Shown piece after piece: positions 16,963 through 26,282 of a stretch of DNA of 64,000 nt. Positions within the stretch are counted from its first letter, which is position 1, and each line of letters starts with the position of its first letter. Below the pieces are notes generated by a model that searched no databases, was not told the origin of the DNA, and saw only the letters and a list, made by a program, of their open reading frames with translations. The position numbers and the translations under genes were made by a program. The DNA comes from Methanoregula sp. PtaB.Bin085 (GTDB lineage: Archaea; Halobacteriota; Methanomicrobia; Methanomicrobiales; Methanospirillaceae), in contig NZ_MVQB01000027.1 of the NCBI RefSeq assembly GCF_002067035.1, positions 294,054 to 358,053 of the forward strand, read 5' to 3'.

Positions 16963-17526
16963 TCAGCTCTTTATCAGTTTCCTGCCGGCACTCCACGCAT
17001 TCCCGGCATGCTTCCCGAGCGTCCAGTAGCGGTTGTCGGGCATGGTCAGGAAGAGAGGGTCGATCTCGGGGAAGTCGGGTTTCCTGTCCTTGATGACACG
17101 CCCGTCAGCATACGCACCAACAATCTCACCGATATACAGGCTGTTGGTAGGGAGGGTGACCTTCTGCACAAGCCGGCATTCGAGCGTGACCGGGCACTCC
17201 TGTATCATCGGAGCGGTTTTCAGGGTGCCATAAAAGAGATCGAAGATCTTTGATTTGTCGGCTTTCCTTCCTGATACGAGCCCGCAGTAATCGGTCTTCT
17301 CGAGAAGAGCCGACGACGGGATATTCACGGAAAATGTCTTGGTCTCAGCAATCCCTTTCTGAGTATAGTGATTGTTGTTGATCCCGCATACGATCATCGG
17401 CGGATTCGCGTTCGCCCGGGTACACCATCCCACAGTCATGAAATTTGCTTTTCCTTCAACCTGCGTCCCGACGAGAACGACGGGCATCGGAATGAAAAAG
17501 TTCTGTCCGATTGGATTCTTCTCCAT
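16963..17526 (-). CDS. flavin reductase-like FMN-binding split-barrel protein
   Basis: A 187-residue protein, the first gene of the island. It shows the family pattern MPVVLVGTQVEGKANFMTVGWC, here PVVLVGT then NFMTVGWCTRANANPPM, followed by FSVNIPS and ECPVTLECRLVQK. Members bind FMN without a fused reductase and act as flavin reductases or as flavin stores. It is divergent from the HxlR regulator at 17696, with 169 bases between them, the classic layout of an HxlR-controlled redox gene. Confidence 0.86.
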   Translation of the reverse strand: MEKNPIGQNFFIPMPVVLVGTQVEGKANFMTVGWCTRANANPPMIVCGINNNHYTQKGIAETKTFSVNIPSSALLEKTDYCGLVSGRKADKSKIFDLFYGTLKTAPMIQECPVTLECRLVQKVTLPTNSLYIGEIVGAYADGRVIKDRKPDFPEIDPLFLTMPDNRYWTLGKHAGNAWSAGRKLIKS

Positions 17527-17537
17527 GTATCATCTCC

Positions 17538-17552
17538 CCGCACGGTGTGCGG
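17538..17552. promoter_or_regulatory. inverted repeat in the leader of the flavoprotein operon
   Basis: CCGCAC, GGT, GTGCGG form a perfect inverted repeat just upstream of the first flavoprotein gene (start 17526). On the minus strand a TATA-like CTGTATATGG lies at about 17571-17580. The repeat sits between that box and the start codon and could be a regulator site or a small RNA hairpin. No known HxlR site matches it, so assignment to HxlR is a guess. Confidence 0.35.
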
Positions 17553-17645
17553 CATGACGGGACAGAAAGCCATATACAGGCGGAATACAAACTATTCTTC
17601 TGTAAGGGCAATCTGAACCATTGGATTAGAATCAGCCTTAACTGA

Positions 17646-17653
17646 TTATATAG
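17646..17653 (+). promoter_or_regulatory. TATA box of the hxlR-type gene
   Basis: TTATATAG lies about 45 bases upstream of the ATG at 17696, inside an A/T-rich region, with a GAGG ribosome site at 17687-17690. Spacing fits an archaeal promoter with a short leader. Confidence 0.45.
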
Positions 17654-17695
17654 CAAATACGGTAAAAAAAGAAATATACTTTCATTGAGGTAACC

Positions 17696-18073
17696 ATGAC
17701 ATACACGAAGAACGGCAAGACCTTCCACTGCCCGGTTGAGGCTGCCCTGGATGTAATCGGAGGCAAATGGAAACCCCTTATCCTCTGGGCACTGAGGGAC
17801 AATGTCATGCGCTTTGGCGAGTTGCAGAAGCAGCTGCCGGGGGTTAACACCAAGATGCTCACGAAGCAGCTTCGTGAACTTGAAGAGGACGGCGTGATCA
17901 GCCGGAAAGTATACCCGGAGGTCCCGCCGCGGGTTGAATACGCTATTACAGATTTCGGGAGGACGCTGATCCCGATTCTCGAAGCGCTCTGCAACTGGGG
18001 CGCAGAATATCTCGGAGTAAACAATGAAACCGCGCACCAGTGTCCGACTAAGTCTGCGAAGAAGAAAAAATAA
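17696..18073 (+). CDS. HxlR-family winged-helix regulator
   Basis: A 125-residue protein with the clear HxlR signature: CPVEAALDVIGGKWKPLIL, then RFGELQKQLPGVNTKMLTKQLREL (recognition helix, around LPGVNTKMLTKQLREL) and VPPRVEYAITDFGRTLIPIL. The single Cys near residue 11 is at the position where redox-sensing HxlR members carry their thiol. Such regulators respond to disulfide, electrophile or quinone stress and usually control an adjacent divergent reductase gene. Here the divergent genes are the seven flavoproteins. Ends with a Lys-rich tail. Confidence 0.9.
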   Translation: MTYTKNGKTFHCPVEAALDVIGGKWKPLILWALRDNVMRFGELQKQLPGVNTKMLTKQLRELEEDGVISRKVYPEVPPRVEYAITDFGRTLIPILEALCNWGAEYLGVNNETAHQCPTKSAKKKK

Positions 18074-18214
18074 CATCCTCTCCGAAATTTTTCGGATACC
18101 CGCAGAAAACGTCACGGGTTTTCAAAAAAACGCATTTCATCCAACAGATTGCCGTCGGCCGCTGATGAGTTATACTGATTCTATCCTGTAACCCCGGAGT
18201 TTGTCGTTCTAACC

Positions 18215-18238
18215 ATTCCCGGCGCGGGAATATATTAT
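18215..18238 (+). promoter_or_regulatory. inverted repeat and TATA-like box upstream of chitinase
   Basis: ATTCCCG-GCG-CGGGAAT is a perfect inverted repeat with 7-base arms (18215-18231), running into an AT stretch AATATATTA (18229-18237). It lies about 80 bases upstream of the chitinase ATG. Overlap of a dyad with a TATA-like box suggests an operator. The rest of the 240-base gap holds only a short CCGAAATTTTTCGG palindrome near 18080. Confidence 0.4.
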
Positions 18239-18314
18239 CCGGGCATTCCAGAAATCCACTATCAGCCTGCATGCTCCTGTCCTGCATGCTCAGTACCCCG
18301 GGGAGGGGATTCAT

Positions 18315-20273
18315 ATGAACCGATCGAAAAGGATAGCTGCATTTTTCCTCACTATGCTGTTCCTGTACGTCCCGGCAGCACCTGCTGCCGCAGTACCTGA
18401 CGGAAGTATTGGGACATCACACTGGGTTACCGGTTATTATGCCGGGTACCAGCGGGATATGCTCCCGCCGGAGAACATCGACTGGAACGGCCTGACCCAT
18501 ATCGCCATGGGTGCGGTGACCGCAAATGCCGATGGCACACTCAATACCGATTTCTATATTGATGATACCAATGGCCCGGCTCTCGCCCGGCAGATCTCGA
18601 CACTTGCACACCAGCATAATAAAAAGGCCATCCTGATGCTGGGCGGAGCGCAGAACGGTGCAGCAATTAATTCCGCCGTGAAGAATCACCGCGCTGTCTT
18701 CATCGCCAATATCGTCAGCACCATGAACGATCTCGGCTATGATGGCGTAGACCTCGACTGGGAGGACGACGTCGACCTCGTCCTGTTCGAGACCTTTGCA
18801 AAGGAGCTCCGGCAGGCCGTACCGGGAAAGATCATCACCCTGCCGGGGGGTGCGATCAATGGTAACTACATGACGGTGGATCCCCGGCTGGTGAAGGTGG
18901 TACAATACGTTGACCAGTTCAACCTCATGACATACTACCCGTCAACAGCCTGGGCCGGCGACGGCTGGGATTCATGGCACAACTGCCCGCTGAAAGGCGC
19001 CAAGGGCAGCACGCCGGTCTCCATTGAGGATTCCTTCGCGCGGTATAATGCATCCGGTATTCCGAAAGAGAAGATGGGAATGGGAGTAGGGTTCTATGCC
19101 ATCGGGTACAAGGGCGGCATAACTGGCCCGAACCAGCCGACAAGTCCGGGCGATATCGTTGGTGGCGACAACGCATACCCGCTTTCGAGACTATTCGGAG
19201 CCGGCGGGGCATTCGACCGGCAATACCGCCAGTGGGACAGCGCTGCAGCCGAACCCTACCTCAGCCTGCCGCAGCCGGACAGCTTCGGGGCGAGATACGT
19301 GTCGTTCGAAGACGAAGAGTCGCTGATCGCCAAGGGGGAATTTGCCCGGCAGAACGGGTACGGGGGGATCATCATCTGGACCATCAACCAGGGGTATGTT
19401 GCATCCCATGCCGATCCCAATTTCCTGATGGAAGCGCTCAGGACCGGGTTCATCGAGCCCGGTGCTGCAAGAACCGTGGCGGTGTCTGTTGACCCGCCGT
19501 CATCATACGTAATCTCCGGAAATACGGCCATGTTCAGGGCACTGGTCACCGGTACGGATACCAAAGGGGTCCTGTGGACCGTGCAGGAGCCTGGCGGTGG
19601 ATCGATCAGCTCTTCGGGAATCTATACCGCACCCGCAACCGTTCCCGCCGGGACAACCGCCACGTACCATATCATTGCAACAAGCGCCGCAGACCCTGCA
19701 AAAACTGCCACGGCTGCCGTTACGGTCGGCGATGCCCGGACCCTTGCATGGGATCCCGGCCTGCACCGCATGAACTGTGCCGAGTGGTGGATGGAAGTGT
19801 TTGCGGACGACCTGAATATCACCACCATCGACGTTGAACATGATGGCGTACTGACACGGATGGACCTTCAGGATTACACCTACCATGGAAAGCCCGTCTT
19901 CACGGCAAACATCCGGGTAGCAGCAGGGGACACCGTCATCTACCATGCCACGGCAAGGGATGGGCGGAAAGCATCGACGGTTCCGATAACCTTCACCTAT
20001 ACGACCAGCGGGCAGATCCTCGACTGCCCCGTACCGGCGATAACGCCGGAGGTAGTGACTATTCCGGGGATGGCTGCCCTGCCTTCCGATCCGGATAATG
20101 ACGGGAAATATGAGGACCTGAACGCGAACGGCAGGCTGGACTTTGCCGATGTCGTCCTCTACTTTGATCAGATGGACTGGATCGCCGCAAACGAGCCTGT
20201 CGCCGCTTTTGACATGAACGGGAACATCAGGATCGATTTCGATGATATTGTCGGGTTGTATAACGAGATCTGA
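18315..20273 (+). CDS. secreted GH18 chitinase-like glycoside hydrolase
   Basis: A 652-residue secreted protein. A signal peptide ends near PAAPAAA. The GH18 domain covers about residues 30-380, with the catalytic motif DGVDLDWED (Asp 143, Asp 146, Asp 148, proton donor Glu 150) and TGYYAGYQRDM at the first strand. An Ig-like domain follows (about 390-475), then another beta domain, and at the end two EF-hand-like repeats, DLNANGRLDFADVV and DMNGNIRIDFDDIV, as in dockerin-like domains of archaeal surface proteins. It probably cleaves chitin-like or other GlcNAc polymers outside the cell. A methanogen cannot use GlcNAc directly in most cases, so cell-surface remodelling is also possible. Confidence 0.88.
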   Translation: MNRSKRIAAFFLTMLFLYVPAAPAAAVPDGSIGTSHWVTGYYAGYQRDMLPPENIDWNGLTHIAMGAVTANADGTLNTDFYIDDTNGPALARQISTLAHQHNKKAILMLGGAQNGAAINSAVKNHRAVFIANIVSTMNDLGYDGVDLDWEDDVDLVLFETFAKELRQAVPGKIITLPGGAINGNYMTVDPRLVKVVQYVDQFNLMTYYPSTAWAGDGWDSWHNCPLKGAKGSTPVSIEDSFARYNASGIPKEKMGMGVGFYAIGYKGGITGPNQPTSPGDIVGGDNAYPLSRLFGAGGAFDRQYRQWDSAAAEPYLSLPQPDSFGARYVSFEDEESLIAKGEFARQNGYGGIIIWTINQGYVASHADPNFLMEALRTGFIEPGAARTVAVSVDPPSSYVISGNTAMFRALVTGTDTKGVLWTVQEPGGGSISSSGIYTAPATVPAGTTATYHIIATSAADPAKTATAAVTVGDARTLAWDPGLHRMNCAEWWMEVFADDLNITTIDVEHDGVLTRMDLQDYTYHGKPVFTANIRVAAGDTVIYHATARDGRKASTVPITFTYTTSGQILDCPVPAITPEVVTIPGMAALPSDPDNDGKYEDLNANGRLDFADVVLYFDQMDWIAANEPVAAFDMNGNIRIDFDDIVGLYNEI

Positions 20274-20433
20274 AAAACCGCGGAAAGTTGTATGAGACTG
20301 GCGTGCTTCTTCTGAAATCTGATACGGGCCGGCCTGACGACACGTTCTATCCCATATACCCGGTAATCCCTTTTTTTATTTTCACCCTCCGTCTACCACA
20401 TGCCTTATCACGTCTTCTGGTTCACGTACAGGC

Positions 20434-21147
20434 ATGGACCCGGTCATCGCACAGATACGGCAGGAACTGAAAAACATAGCTGATCCTGATATACAACGCT
20501 CTGCGAAGCGGTATTTCAAGGAGGAGATCCGCTGCTATGGAACAAAGACTGCGCCGGTTATTGCGATGGCAAAGAAATACTGGAATGAAGTAAAACACCG
20601 GCCGAAAAAAGAGATTTTCTCCCTGTGCGAGGAGTTATACCGGTCAGGATACATGGAGGAATCCTTCATTGTTTCCGAATGGGCCCACAGACTTTCGGGA
20701 CAATGGGAGAGGGATGATCTCGCGGTCTTCCGGCACTGGATTGATACGTACATAACCAACTGGGCGTCCTGTGACGGGTTCTGCAACCATACCATGGGTG
20801 ACTTCGTGGATAAGTATCCTGACTGCATAGAAGAGTTGAAACGATGGACCCGGTCAAAGAACCGATGGATGCGCCGGGCAGCAGCGGTATCCCTCATCCT
20901 GCAGGCACGGCAAGGCAAGTATCTTGAAGAATCGATGGAGATCGCGAGCCTCCTGCTGACGGACCGAGACGATATGGTCCAGAAGGGGTACGGGTGGCTC
21001 CTCAAGGAGGCCAGCAGGAAACATACCAGCGAGATCCATGCGTTTGTCATGAAGAACAAGAGAGAGATGCCCCGGACTGCCCTGCGGTATGCGATCGAGA
21101 AGATGCCTCAGGATTTAAAAGCAGAGGCCATGAAAAAAGACTGGTGA
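20434..21147 (+). CDS. AlkD-like DNA alkylation repair protein
   Basis: A 237-residue all-helical protein of the HEAT-like AlkD glycosylase family. Typical segments are KRYFKEEIRCYGTKTAPVI near the start, SEWAHRLSGQWERDDL, the WASCDGFCNH motif, and WMRRAAAVSLI. AlkD removes N3- and N7-alkylated purines without flipping the base. This member has the expected length. It stands alone, 160 bases downstream of the chitinase gene. Confidence 0.85.
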   Translation: MDPVIAQIRQELKNIADPDIQRSAKRYFKEEIRCYGTKTAPVIAMAKKYWNEVKHRPKKEIFSLCEELYRSGYMEESFIVSEWAHRLSGQWERDDLAVFRHWIDTYITNWASCDGFCNHTMGDFVDKYPDCIEELKRWTRSKNRWMRRAAAVSLILQARQGKYLEESMEIASLLLTDRDDMVQKGYGWLLKEASRKHTSEIHAFVMKNKREMPRTALRYAIEKMPQDLKAEAMKKDW

Positions 21148-21194
21148 TGCCGGTAACGGACTCTCCGTCATCCAAAAAGGAACCTGATGATGTT

Positions 21195-21497
21195 ATGACA
21201 AGTACCTCTTTTTCTGAAACACCGGCATGTGGGTTGTGGACTGTGCCCTGACATATTGTTACCGGGACGCGCAGTGTCACGAATGCGGGTTGGAAAATCC
21301 GCACCAGAAACGAACCTCCAGGTGGAAGCGCCGGATCCGTCCCTGGGTTCTCTCACTGCAGCTGAACCACTGCAGGGAATGCCCGGATTTCCCCTGCAAA
21401 TGATTCCGGACTGCCCGCACCCTCAGGAACAATGAGAATCGCGGAGATCCAGAACGGAATGGAAAAAAAATTACCGGACAAGGAAGGAAAGACATGA
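21195..21497 (+). pseudogene. remnant of a DUF3795 cysteine-rich protein
   Basis: ATG 21195 gives MTSTSFSETPACGL, then the frame shifts into CALTYCYRDAQCHECG and later LNHCRECPDFPCK followed by a stop. The order CGL, a middle CxxC, and ECPDFPC near the end is that of DUF3795 proteins, a small zinc-ligand-rich family common in methanogens and clostridia. A further frame holds MRIAEIQNGMEKKL, like the family's C-terminal helix. At least two frame breaks are needed, so I call it a pseudogene. It lies between the AlkD-like and TPR genes. Confidence 0.5.
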
Positions 21498-21800
21498 GCC
21501 GGGAATCGGCCTGCTCCCTTCCCGTCCATTCAGAGCGGTCCCCGCGGTCGGATTCCCGCCGTTCACCGGATCGATCCGGGAAGCTTTATGATAATATACC
21601 AAGGCTTCATCCATCCGGCCGAGACGGGCAAGGCAGTTCCCCAGGTCCAGGTAGGCTTTTGAAAAGCCCGGTGCGATGAATACGGCCTGCCTGAGATAGG
21701 CCAGGGCAAAATCCTCCTTCTGCTGGTCCATCAGGTCCCGGCCCCGACGGTACAGATACTGTGCCTCCAGCGGGACGCCCGCAGTATTGTATGGTTTCAT
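21471..21800 (-). CDS. small TPR-repeat protein
   Basis: A 109-residue protein with two tetratricopeptide repeats: LYRRGRDLMDQQKEDFALAYLRQAVFIAPG (about residues 17-47, key positions A-L and the P at the end) and AYLDLGNCLARLGRMDEALVYYHKASRIDP. The start is placed at ATG 21800, because a strong GGAGGAATT ribosome site precedes it. A TTG at 21839 would also be possible. The upstream gene encodes a HEAT-repeat protein, so both are likely adaptor proteins. No enzyme is present. Confidence 0.75.
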   Translation of the reverse strand: MKPYNTAGVPLEAQYLYRRGRDLMDQQKEDFALAYLRQAVFIAPGFSKAYLDLGNCLARLGRMDEALVYYHKASRIDPVNGGNPTAGTALNGREGSRPIPGSCLSFLVR

Positions 21801-21826
21801 GGCAATTCCTCCAATTCTTCTTCCTT

Positions 21827-22210
21827 TCACGACGTGCAATGTCCCTCCCGGGATTGCGTCCGGGCAAGCGCTTCTTCAGCGATGAGCCGTATCATGCATC
21901 CTGAGCATTGATCCGGCTGCGTATGGAAGACAACCGACTGCTGCGTATGGATCATTTCCAGTGCCTGTGCTGAGATAAACCGGAGGTCCTGGTCACGATC
22001 GACCAGCAGCGGTTTCAGGTACTCAATCGCACGGGGATCCCCTGAATTTCCAAGCATCCCGGCAGCAAAGATCCTGATCCATTTATCATCCTCTTCAAGA
22101 CCGCTGATAAGATAGTCAACAAGCGGCTTCCGGAACCGGAACACTGCTGATGCCGGGGTTGCCAGAACGCCTCCGTCCCTTCCTGCCATCATGCGTCTGT
22201 TGTTTTCCAT
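21827..22210 (-). CDS. HEAT-repeat protein with C-terminal Cys pair
   Basis: A 127-residue protein. Two HEAT-like repeats are seen: LVDYLISGLEEDDKWIRIFAAGMLGNSGDP and IEYLKPLLVDRDQDLRFISAQALEMI (key positions D-x-W-I-R and A-x-A-L). A C-terminal CSGC motif could hold metal. These resemble the lyase-like or PBS HEAT scaffold proteins of methanogens. It precedes the TPR gene by 26 bases and is probably co-transcribed. Confidence 0.75.
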   Translation of the reverse strand: MENNRRMMAGRDGGVLATPASAVFRFRKPLVDYLISGLEEDDKWIRIFAAGMLGNSGDPRAIEYLKPLLVDRDQDLRFISAQALEMIHTQQSVVFHTQPDQCSGCMIRLIAEEALARTQSREGHCTS

Positions 22211-22430
22211 ATGCCTGGTCCGCCTCCCGTGGGGGATTACGCGTCCATGGTCAGGGGTATATATTCAAAATTTGCACACCGGTTCTGCAGCACACGAGTG
22301 CAACGCAGCGGTGCACCAGGGTCTGCCATGCATATCCAATACGGGGTCCGGCAAGGGTAGATTCCGGCAGATATTCATGATATGCGGAAAAGATTCACCG
22401 GCATCATGACGGTTGAAATATTGACATACG

Positions 22431-22440
22431 AGTATATTTA
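22431..22440 (+). promoter_or_regulatory. TATA box of the HTH-PAS gene
   Basis: AGTATATTTA lies about 30 bases upstream of the ATG at 22467, matching the archaeal TATA box and implying a nearly leaderless transcript. Confidence 0.5.
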
Positions 22441-22466
22441 CTACCAAAACCACACAAGAAGATACT

Positions 22467-23801
22467 ATGAGCGTTCTCGACCAGGAAAAAGTCGACCGGA
22501 TCAAACGGCTGCTCAAGTGGCACCAGCGGGGTATGACGATCTCGGATCTTGCATCTGAAATGAAGATTAACCGGAATCTCGTGGCCAAGTATCTTGACAT
22601 GCTCCTGATTTCGGGTCAGGTTGAGATGCAGATTGTGGGTGCTGCCAAGGTTTTTTTCCTTTCGCGCCGCGTCCCTGTCTCTGCACTCCTTGAGTTTTCT
22701 TCTCATCTCGTCATCGTTCTTGACAGCGACGGACGGATCCTGCAGATCAACGAACAGGTTCCCCTGATGCTCGAGAAAACCAAAGATTCTCTTATCGGGA
22801 AAAACCTCCGGGATCTTGATGATCCATTCATCGGAGCCCTGCAGGCAAGCCTGAATGTTCGGAACCCGCAGGCAAAAGGCGAGTCCGTAGCCGATATTGA
22901 CTGCATCATCCGCGGCGAGCAGCGCCATTTCCGCGTAAAGCAGGTACCGACAGCGTTTGAGGACGGGAGTGACGGATTGACGTTCATTGCAGAGGACATC
23001 ACAACCCGGAAGAGATACGAAGAGATGCTCCGGATCAGCGAGGCCCGGTACCGGGGACTTGTCCAGTCGTCCGGTGAAGCCATCATCGGCAGTGATCCGG
23101 CCGGGAAGATCGTCAGCTGGAATCCCGCAGCAGAGCGGCTCTGCGGATATAAAGAGGATGAGATCGTTGGAACAACAATGGATGCACTGGTTCCTGCGGA
23201 GTGCAAAGAAAACCTTTCCGGAATCCTGAAACAGGTACACGGGGGGGAAAGCATCCGCCGCAAGGAGATAAAAATGGTGAGGAAAGGCGGTGCAGTCCTC
23301 GATGCACTGATCACAATCTCCCCAATCCTCGGTGAGCACGGTGCGGTCACCGGAGCCTCATCGATTGCGAGGGATATTACCGGGGAGAAGATGGAACAGT
23401 ACCTGCGGGAGCACGAAGACCAGTACCGGACCCTGGTAGAGGACTTAAACGTCGGGATTTACCGGAGTACCGGGGATCCCCGCGGCAGGTTTGTCTGGGG
23501 GAATACCGCGCTCCTGAATATCCTGGGCTATACGACAATATCGGACCTGCAGGACATACCGGTTATCGATGTCTTCTCAGATCCTGCTGCACGCCTCGAA
23601 CTGCTGGAGGAACTCCGGAACAAACAGTTCGTGAAAAACCGCGTGCTTCACCTTAAAAGACATGATGGCAGCCCTGTCAGTGTCAGCGTGACCGCCCTCG
23701 CAGAGTTCGATGAAAAACGGCAGCTGGTTTTTATCAACGGGATCGTCCAGGACATCACGCATTTCACGAACACCGAGGCCGGATATCCCGAACATTCCTG
23801 A
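22467..23801 (+). CDS. HTH-PAS sensory transcription regulator
   Basis: A 444-residue soluble protein. Residues 1-75 form an N-terminal winged helix: VDRIKRLLKWHQRGMTISDL, then KINRNLVAKYLDMLLISGQV. Three PAS domains follow, roughly at 75-195, 200-320 and 325-440; each has a typical internal strand, for example DSDGRILQINEQ, DPAGKIVSWNPAAERL, and a C-terminal EDIT, ARDIT or QDIT motif. No kinase or output domain is present, so the protein senses and binds DNA itself. This one-component build is frequent in Methanomicrobiales. No ligand can be predicted; Cys residues in the PAS cores are few. Confidence 0.85.
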   Translation: MSVLDQEKVDRIKRLLKWHQRGMTISDLASEMKINRNLVAKYLDMLLISGQVEMQIVGAAKVFFLSRRVPVSALLEFSSHLVIVLDSDGRILQINEQVPLMLEKTKDSLIGKNLRDLDDPFIGALQASLNVRNPQAKGESVADIDCIIRGEQRHFRVKQVPTAFEDGSDGLTFIAEDITTRKRYEEMLRISEARYRGLVQSSGEAIIGSDPAGKIVSWNPAAERLCGYKEDEIVGTTMDALVPAECKENLSGILKQVHGGESIRRKEIKMVRKGGAVLDALITISPILGEHGAVTGASSIARDITGEKMEQYLREHEDQYRTLVEDLNVGIYRSTGDPRGRFVWGNTALLNILGYTTISDLQDIPVIDVFSDPAARLELLEELRNKQFVKNRVLHLKRHDGSPVSVSVTALAEFDEKRQLVFINGIVQDITHFTNTEAGYPEHS

Positions 23802-23867
23802 AACCACGCACGGGTCTGCTGCCGTTCCTGAGAACGGGCAGCAGATTCGTCAGAGAGATTGAACGCG

Positions 23868-24458
23868 TCAGTACCCGTTCTTGTGGAGGAACAGTTCGTG
23901 CAGCCGGGTATCGTTCCCGAGTTCGGGATGGAATGAGAACGCCACATGCCTGCCGTATTCAACGGCAACGATCCCTTTGTTGATCCGGGCAAGCACCTTC
24001 ACGCTTTTCCCGGTACGGGAAACTACCGGAGCGCGGATGAAGACGGCATGGAACGGTTTCCCGACAAGCCCCGCGACAGGAAGGTCGGCCTCAAACGATT
24101 CCCTCTGCCGGCCAAATGCATTCCGGTCTACAGTCATTTCTATCAGTCCCAGCGGGCGGACGCGCGGGTCGTCAACGCGGGTTGCCATCAGCACCATGCC
24201 GGCACAGGTAGCAAAGATGCCGCCTTTGAATACCCGGATAGGATCATACAGGGAATTCTTGTCAATCAGCCGGGAGATGGTGGTGGATTCACCCCCGGGG
24301 ATTGCAAGGACACTGCACTCTGCGAGATCAGCAGGGCTCCGAACCTCAAATACCTCGGAGGAGGAGCCATGCCCCATCCGCTCGAGTGCGAGCAGGAATG
24401 CATCGATATGCTCGCTGACGTTCCCCTGCAGAGCGAGTACGCCGATCCTAGCGTCCAC
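23868..24458 (-). CDS. pdxT: pyridoxal 5'-phosphate synthase glutaminase subunit PdxT
   Basis: A 196-residue class I glutamine amidotransferase. The PdxT signature is complete: [15 protein letters not shown] at the start, [13 protein letters not shown], the nucleophile in ATCAGMVL (family TCAG), and the C-terminal His in SFHPELGND. It frees ammonia from glutamine and passes it to PdxS, which builds PLP from ribose 5-phosphate and glyceraldehyde 3-phosphate. Its start overlaps the end of pdxS by 11 bases. Confidence 0.95.
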   Translation of the reverse strand: MDARIGVLALQGNVSEHIDAFLLALERMGHGSSSEVFEVRSPADLAECSVLAIPGGESTTISRLIDKNSLYDPIRVFKGGIFATCAGMVLMATRVDDPRVRPLGLIEMTVDRNAFGRQRESFEADLPVAGLVGKPFHAVFIRAPVVSRTGKSVKVLARINKGIVAVEYGRHVAFSFHPELGNDTRLHELFLHKNGY

Positions 24459-25344
24459 GGGTCTGGAGCACCTCGTCTTCGCTCAGCTTATGCACGTCCA
24501 GGCCGGGCATTGCGTCGCCAAGGCCGGTACTCACCTTTGCAATTACCTTGGGATCATCGAAGTGATTCACCGCTTCGACAATTGCTTTTGCCATGCGCTC
24601 GGGACTCGAGGATTTAAAGATGCCTGAGCCTACAAACACGCCATCGGCACCCAGCTGCATCATCAGGGCTGCATCCGATGGTGTTGCGATACCACCGGCC
24701 GAGAAATTCACGACCGGCAGGCGGCCGCGTTCTGCACACTCGATGACCAGTTCGGCGGGAGCTTCGATCTCGCGGGCATAATCGATCATCTCCTGCCTGT
24801 CCATTCCCCGGAGCATCCGGATCTCTCCCATGATCGTGCGCATGTGGCGGACCGCTTCGACAACGTTGCCGGTCCCGGCCTCGCCCTTGGTCCGAATCAT
24901 TGCGGCTCCTTCGTTGATCCTGCGGAGGGCTTCGCCAAGATCGCGTGCGCCGCAGACGAAGGGGACTTTGAACTGTTTCTTATCGATATGGTATTGCTCG
25001 TCTGCCGGTGTCAGGACCTCGCTCTCATCGATCATGTCCACGCCGAGGACTTCAAGTACCTGAGCTTCCACGAAATGTCCGATCCGGACCTTCCCCATGA
25101 CCGGGATGGAGACAGCTTCGATGATCTCGGTGACTTTTTCCGGGTCGGCCATGCGGGCAACGCCCCCGGCTTTCCGGATATCGGAGGGGACCCGCTCCAG
25201 CGACATGACTGCGACGGCTCCGGCTTCCTCAGCGATCTTTGCCTGCCCGGCATCCACGACATCCATGATTACGCCCCCTTTCTGCATGGATGCAAAGCCG
25301 CGCTTGAGAAGCTCAGTGCCAAATCTCAGTTCCTTGAGTTTCAT
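24448..25344 (-). CDS. pdxS: pyridoxal 5'-phosphate synthase subunit PdxS
   Basis: A 298-residue (beta/alpha)8-barrel protein. It begins with the conserved [16 protein letters not shown], followed by [15 protein letters not shown], the family motif [37 protein letters not shown], and the phosphate site [19 protein letters not shown]. Forms a dodecamer with PdxT. The start codon overlaps the stop codon of cobD (ATGA), so it belongs to the same long operon. Confidence 0.96.
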   Translation of the reverse strand: MKLKELRFGTELLKRGFASMQKGGVIMDVVDAGQAKIAEEAGAVAVMSLERVPSDIRKAGGVARMADPEKVTEIIEAVSIPVMGKVRIGHFVEAQVLEVLGVDMIDESEVLTPADEQYHIDKKQFKVPFVCGARDLGEALRRINEGAAMIRTKGEAGTGNVVEAVRHMRTIMGEIRMLRGMDRQEMIDYAREIEAPAELVIECAERGRLPVVNFSAGGIATPSDAALMMQLGADGVFVGSGIFKSSSPERMAKAIVEAVNHFDDPKVIAKVSTGLGDAMPGLDVHKLSEDEVLQTRGR

Positions 25345-26282
25345 ATACCGGTACTATTGATCAGCACACCCAATAAAATCACTGTACTCCCGGCAAGGAT
25401 TGCCGCCATCAGCGTGACTGCCCGGACCGCGCGGATAATTTCAGGCCCGGCCTCGTCAAACGTCCTCTCCCCGTCTCCAATCGTATACACACCCGGTTTT
25501 TCAAACCGGATACCGATACCCCCGGCCATTGCAGCCATAACGATGCCGCCGTTAAACCCCGGCCGGTTCTTCCTGTCGCGCACCATGATCCTCACTGCAT
25601 TGGAGAACCTGCCCTGCAGGGCAAAATACAGGAGCAGCAAACAGGCAGTGATCCGGGCGGGAATAAGATTGAGCAGGTCGTCCATCCGGGCAGCACACCA
25701 GCCGAGCCGCTCACGATCATCGAGATACCCGAGCATCGCATCCATGGTGTTCGCTGCACGATAGACGGCTGCACCGGCAAGACCGAAGATCGAGAAGTAC
25801 AGCAGGGGGGAGACGATACTATCTGTCAGGTTCTCCGTCATGGATTCATAGCCTGCCGAAAGGATATGATCCCGGTCGAGCTGTGTCGTATCGCGGGAGA
25901 CCAGAAGTTTCACCCGCTCCCTGCCGCTTTCGATGTCCTCCCCTAATGCCGCGACAACTGCCTGCGTGTGCTCTTCAAGGGATCGCCATGCAAAACAGGT
26001 CTTCAGCAGGAACGGTGCAATAAGGAGATACAGAAGCAATGGAGCCATTTCTGCAAAAAGATAAAAAGGGAGCGCAAAAATGGCTGCAGTCATGATCCAG
26101 AACAGCACGCCTGCGCCCCTCTGGAAAGCGGCAGGATATAATGCGGGCCGTCCCCACCAGCCGATAAGCCTGCCAAGCAGGGCAACCGGGTGATATGCGG
26201 AATGCGGATCCCCGAAAAGCCGGTCCGCCACCAGCGCGAGAAGCAGAACCAGTACGGGAATCGCTATCTGAGACGGTACCAT
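25341..26282 (-). CDS. cobD: adenosylcobinamide-phosphate synthase CobD/CbiB
   Basis: A 313-residue integral membrane protein that joins adenosylcobyric acid with an aminopropanol arm in corrinoid synthesis, needed for methanogenesis. The family opening [18 protein letters not shown] is clear, as are [18 protein letters not shown] (here [18 protein letters not shown]), [13 protein letters not shown] and [20 protein letters not shown]. Length is normal. The start overlaps the preceding gene by 19 bases and the end overlaps pdxS. Confidence 0.93.
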   Translation of the reverse strand: MVPSQIAIPVLVLLLALVADRLFGDPHSAYHPVALLGRLIGWWGRPALYPAAFQRGAGVLFWIMTAAIFALPFYLFAEMAPLLLYLLIAPFLLKTCFAWRSLEEHTQAVVAALGEDIESGRERVKLLVSRDTTQLDRDHILSAGYESMTENLTDSIVSPLLYFSIFGLAGAAVYRAANTMDAMLGYLDDRERLGWCAARMDDLLNLIPARITACLLLLYFALQGRFSNAVRIMVRDRKNRPGFNGGIVMAAMAGGIGIRFEKPGVYTIGDGERTFDEAGPEIIRAVRAVTLMAAILAGSTVILLGVLINSTGI

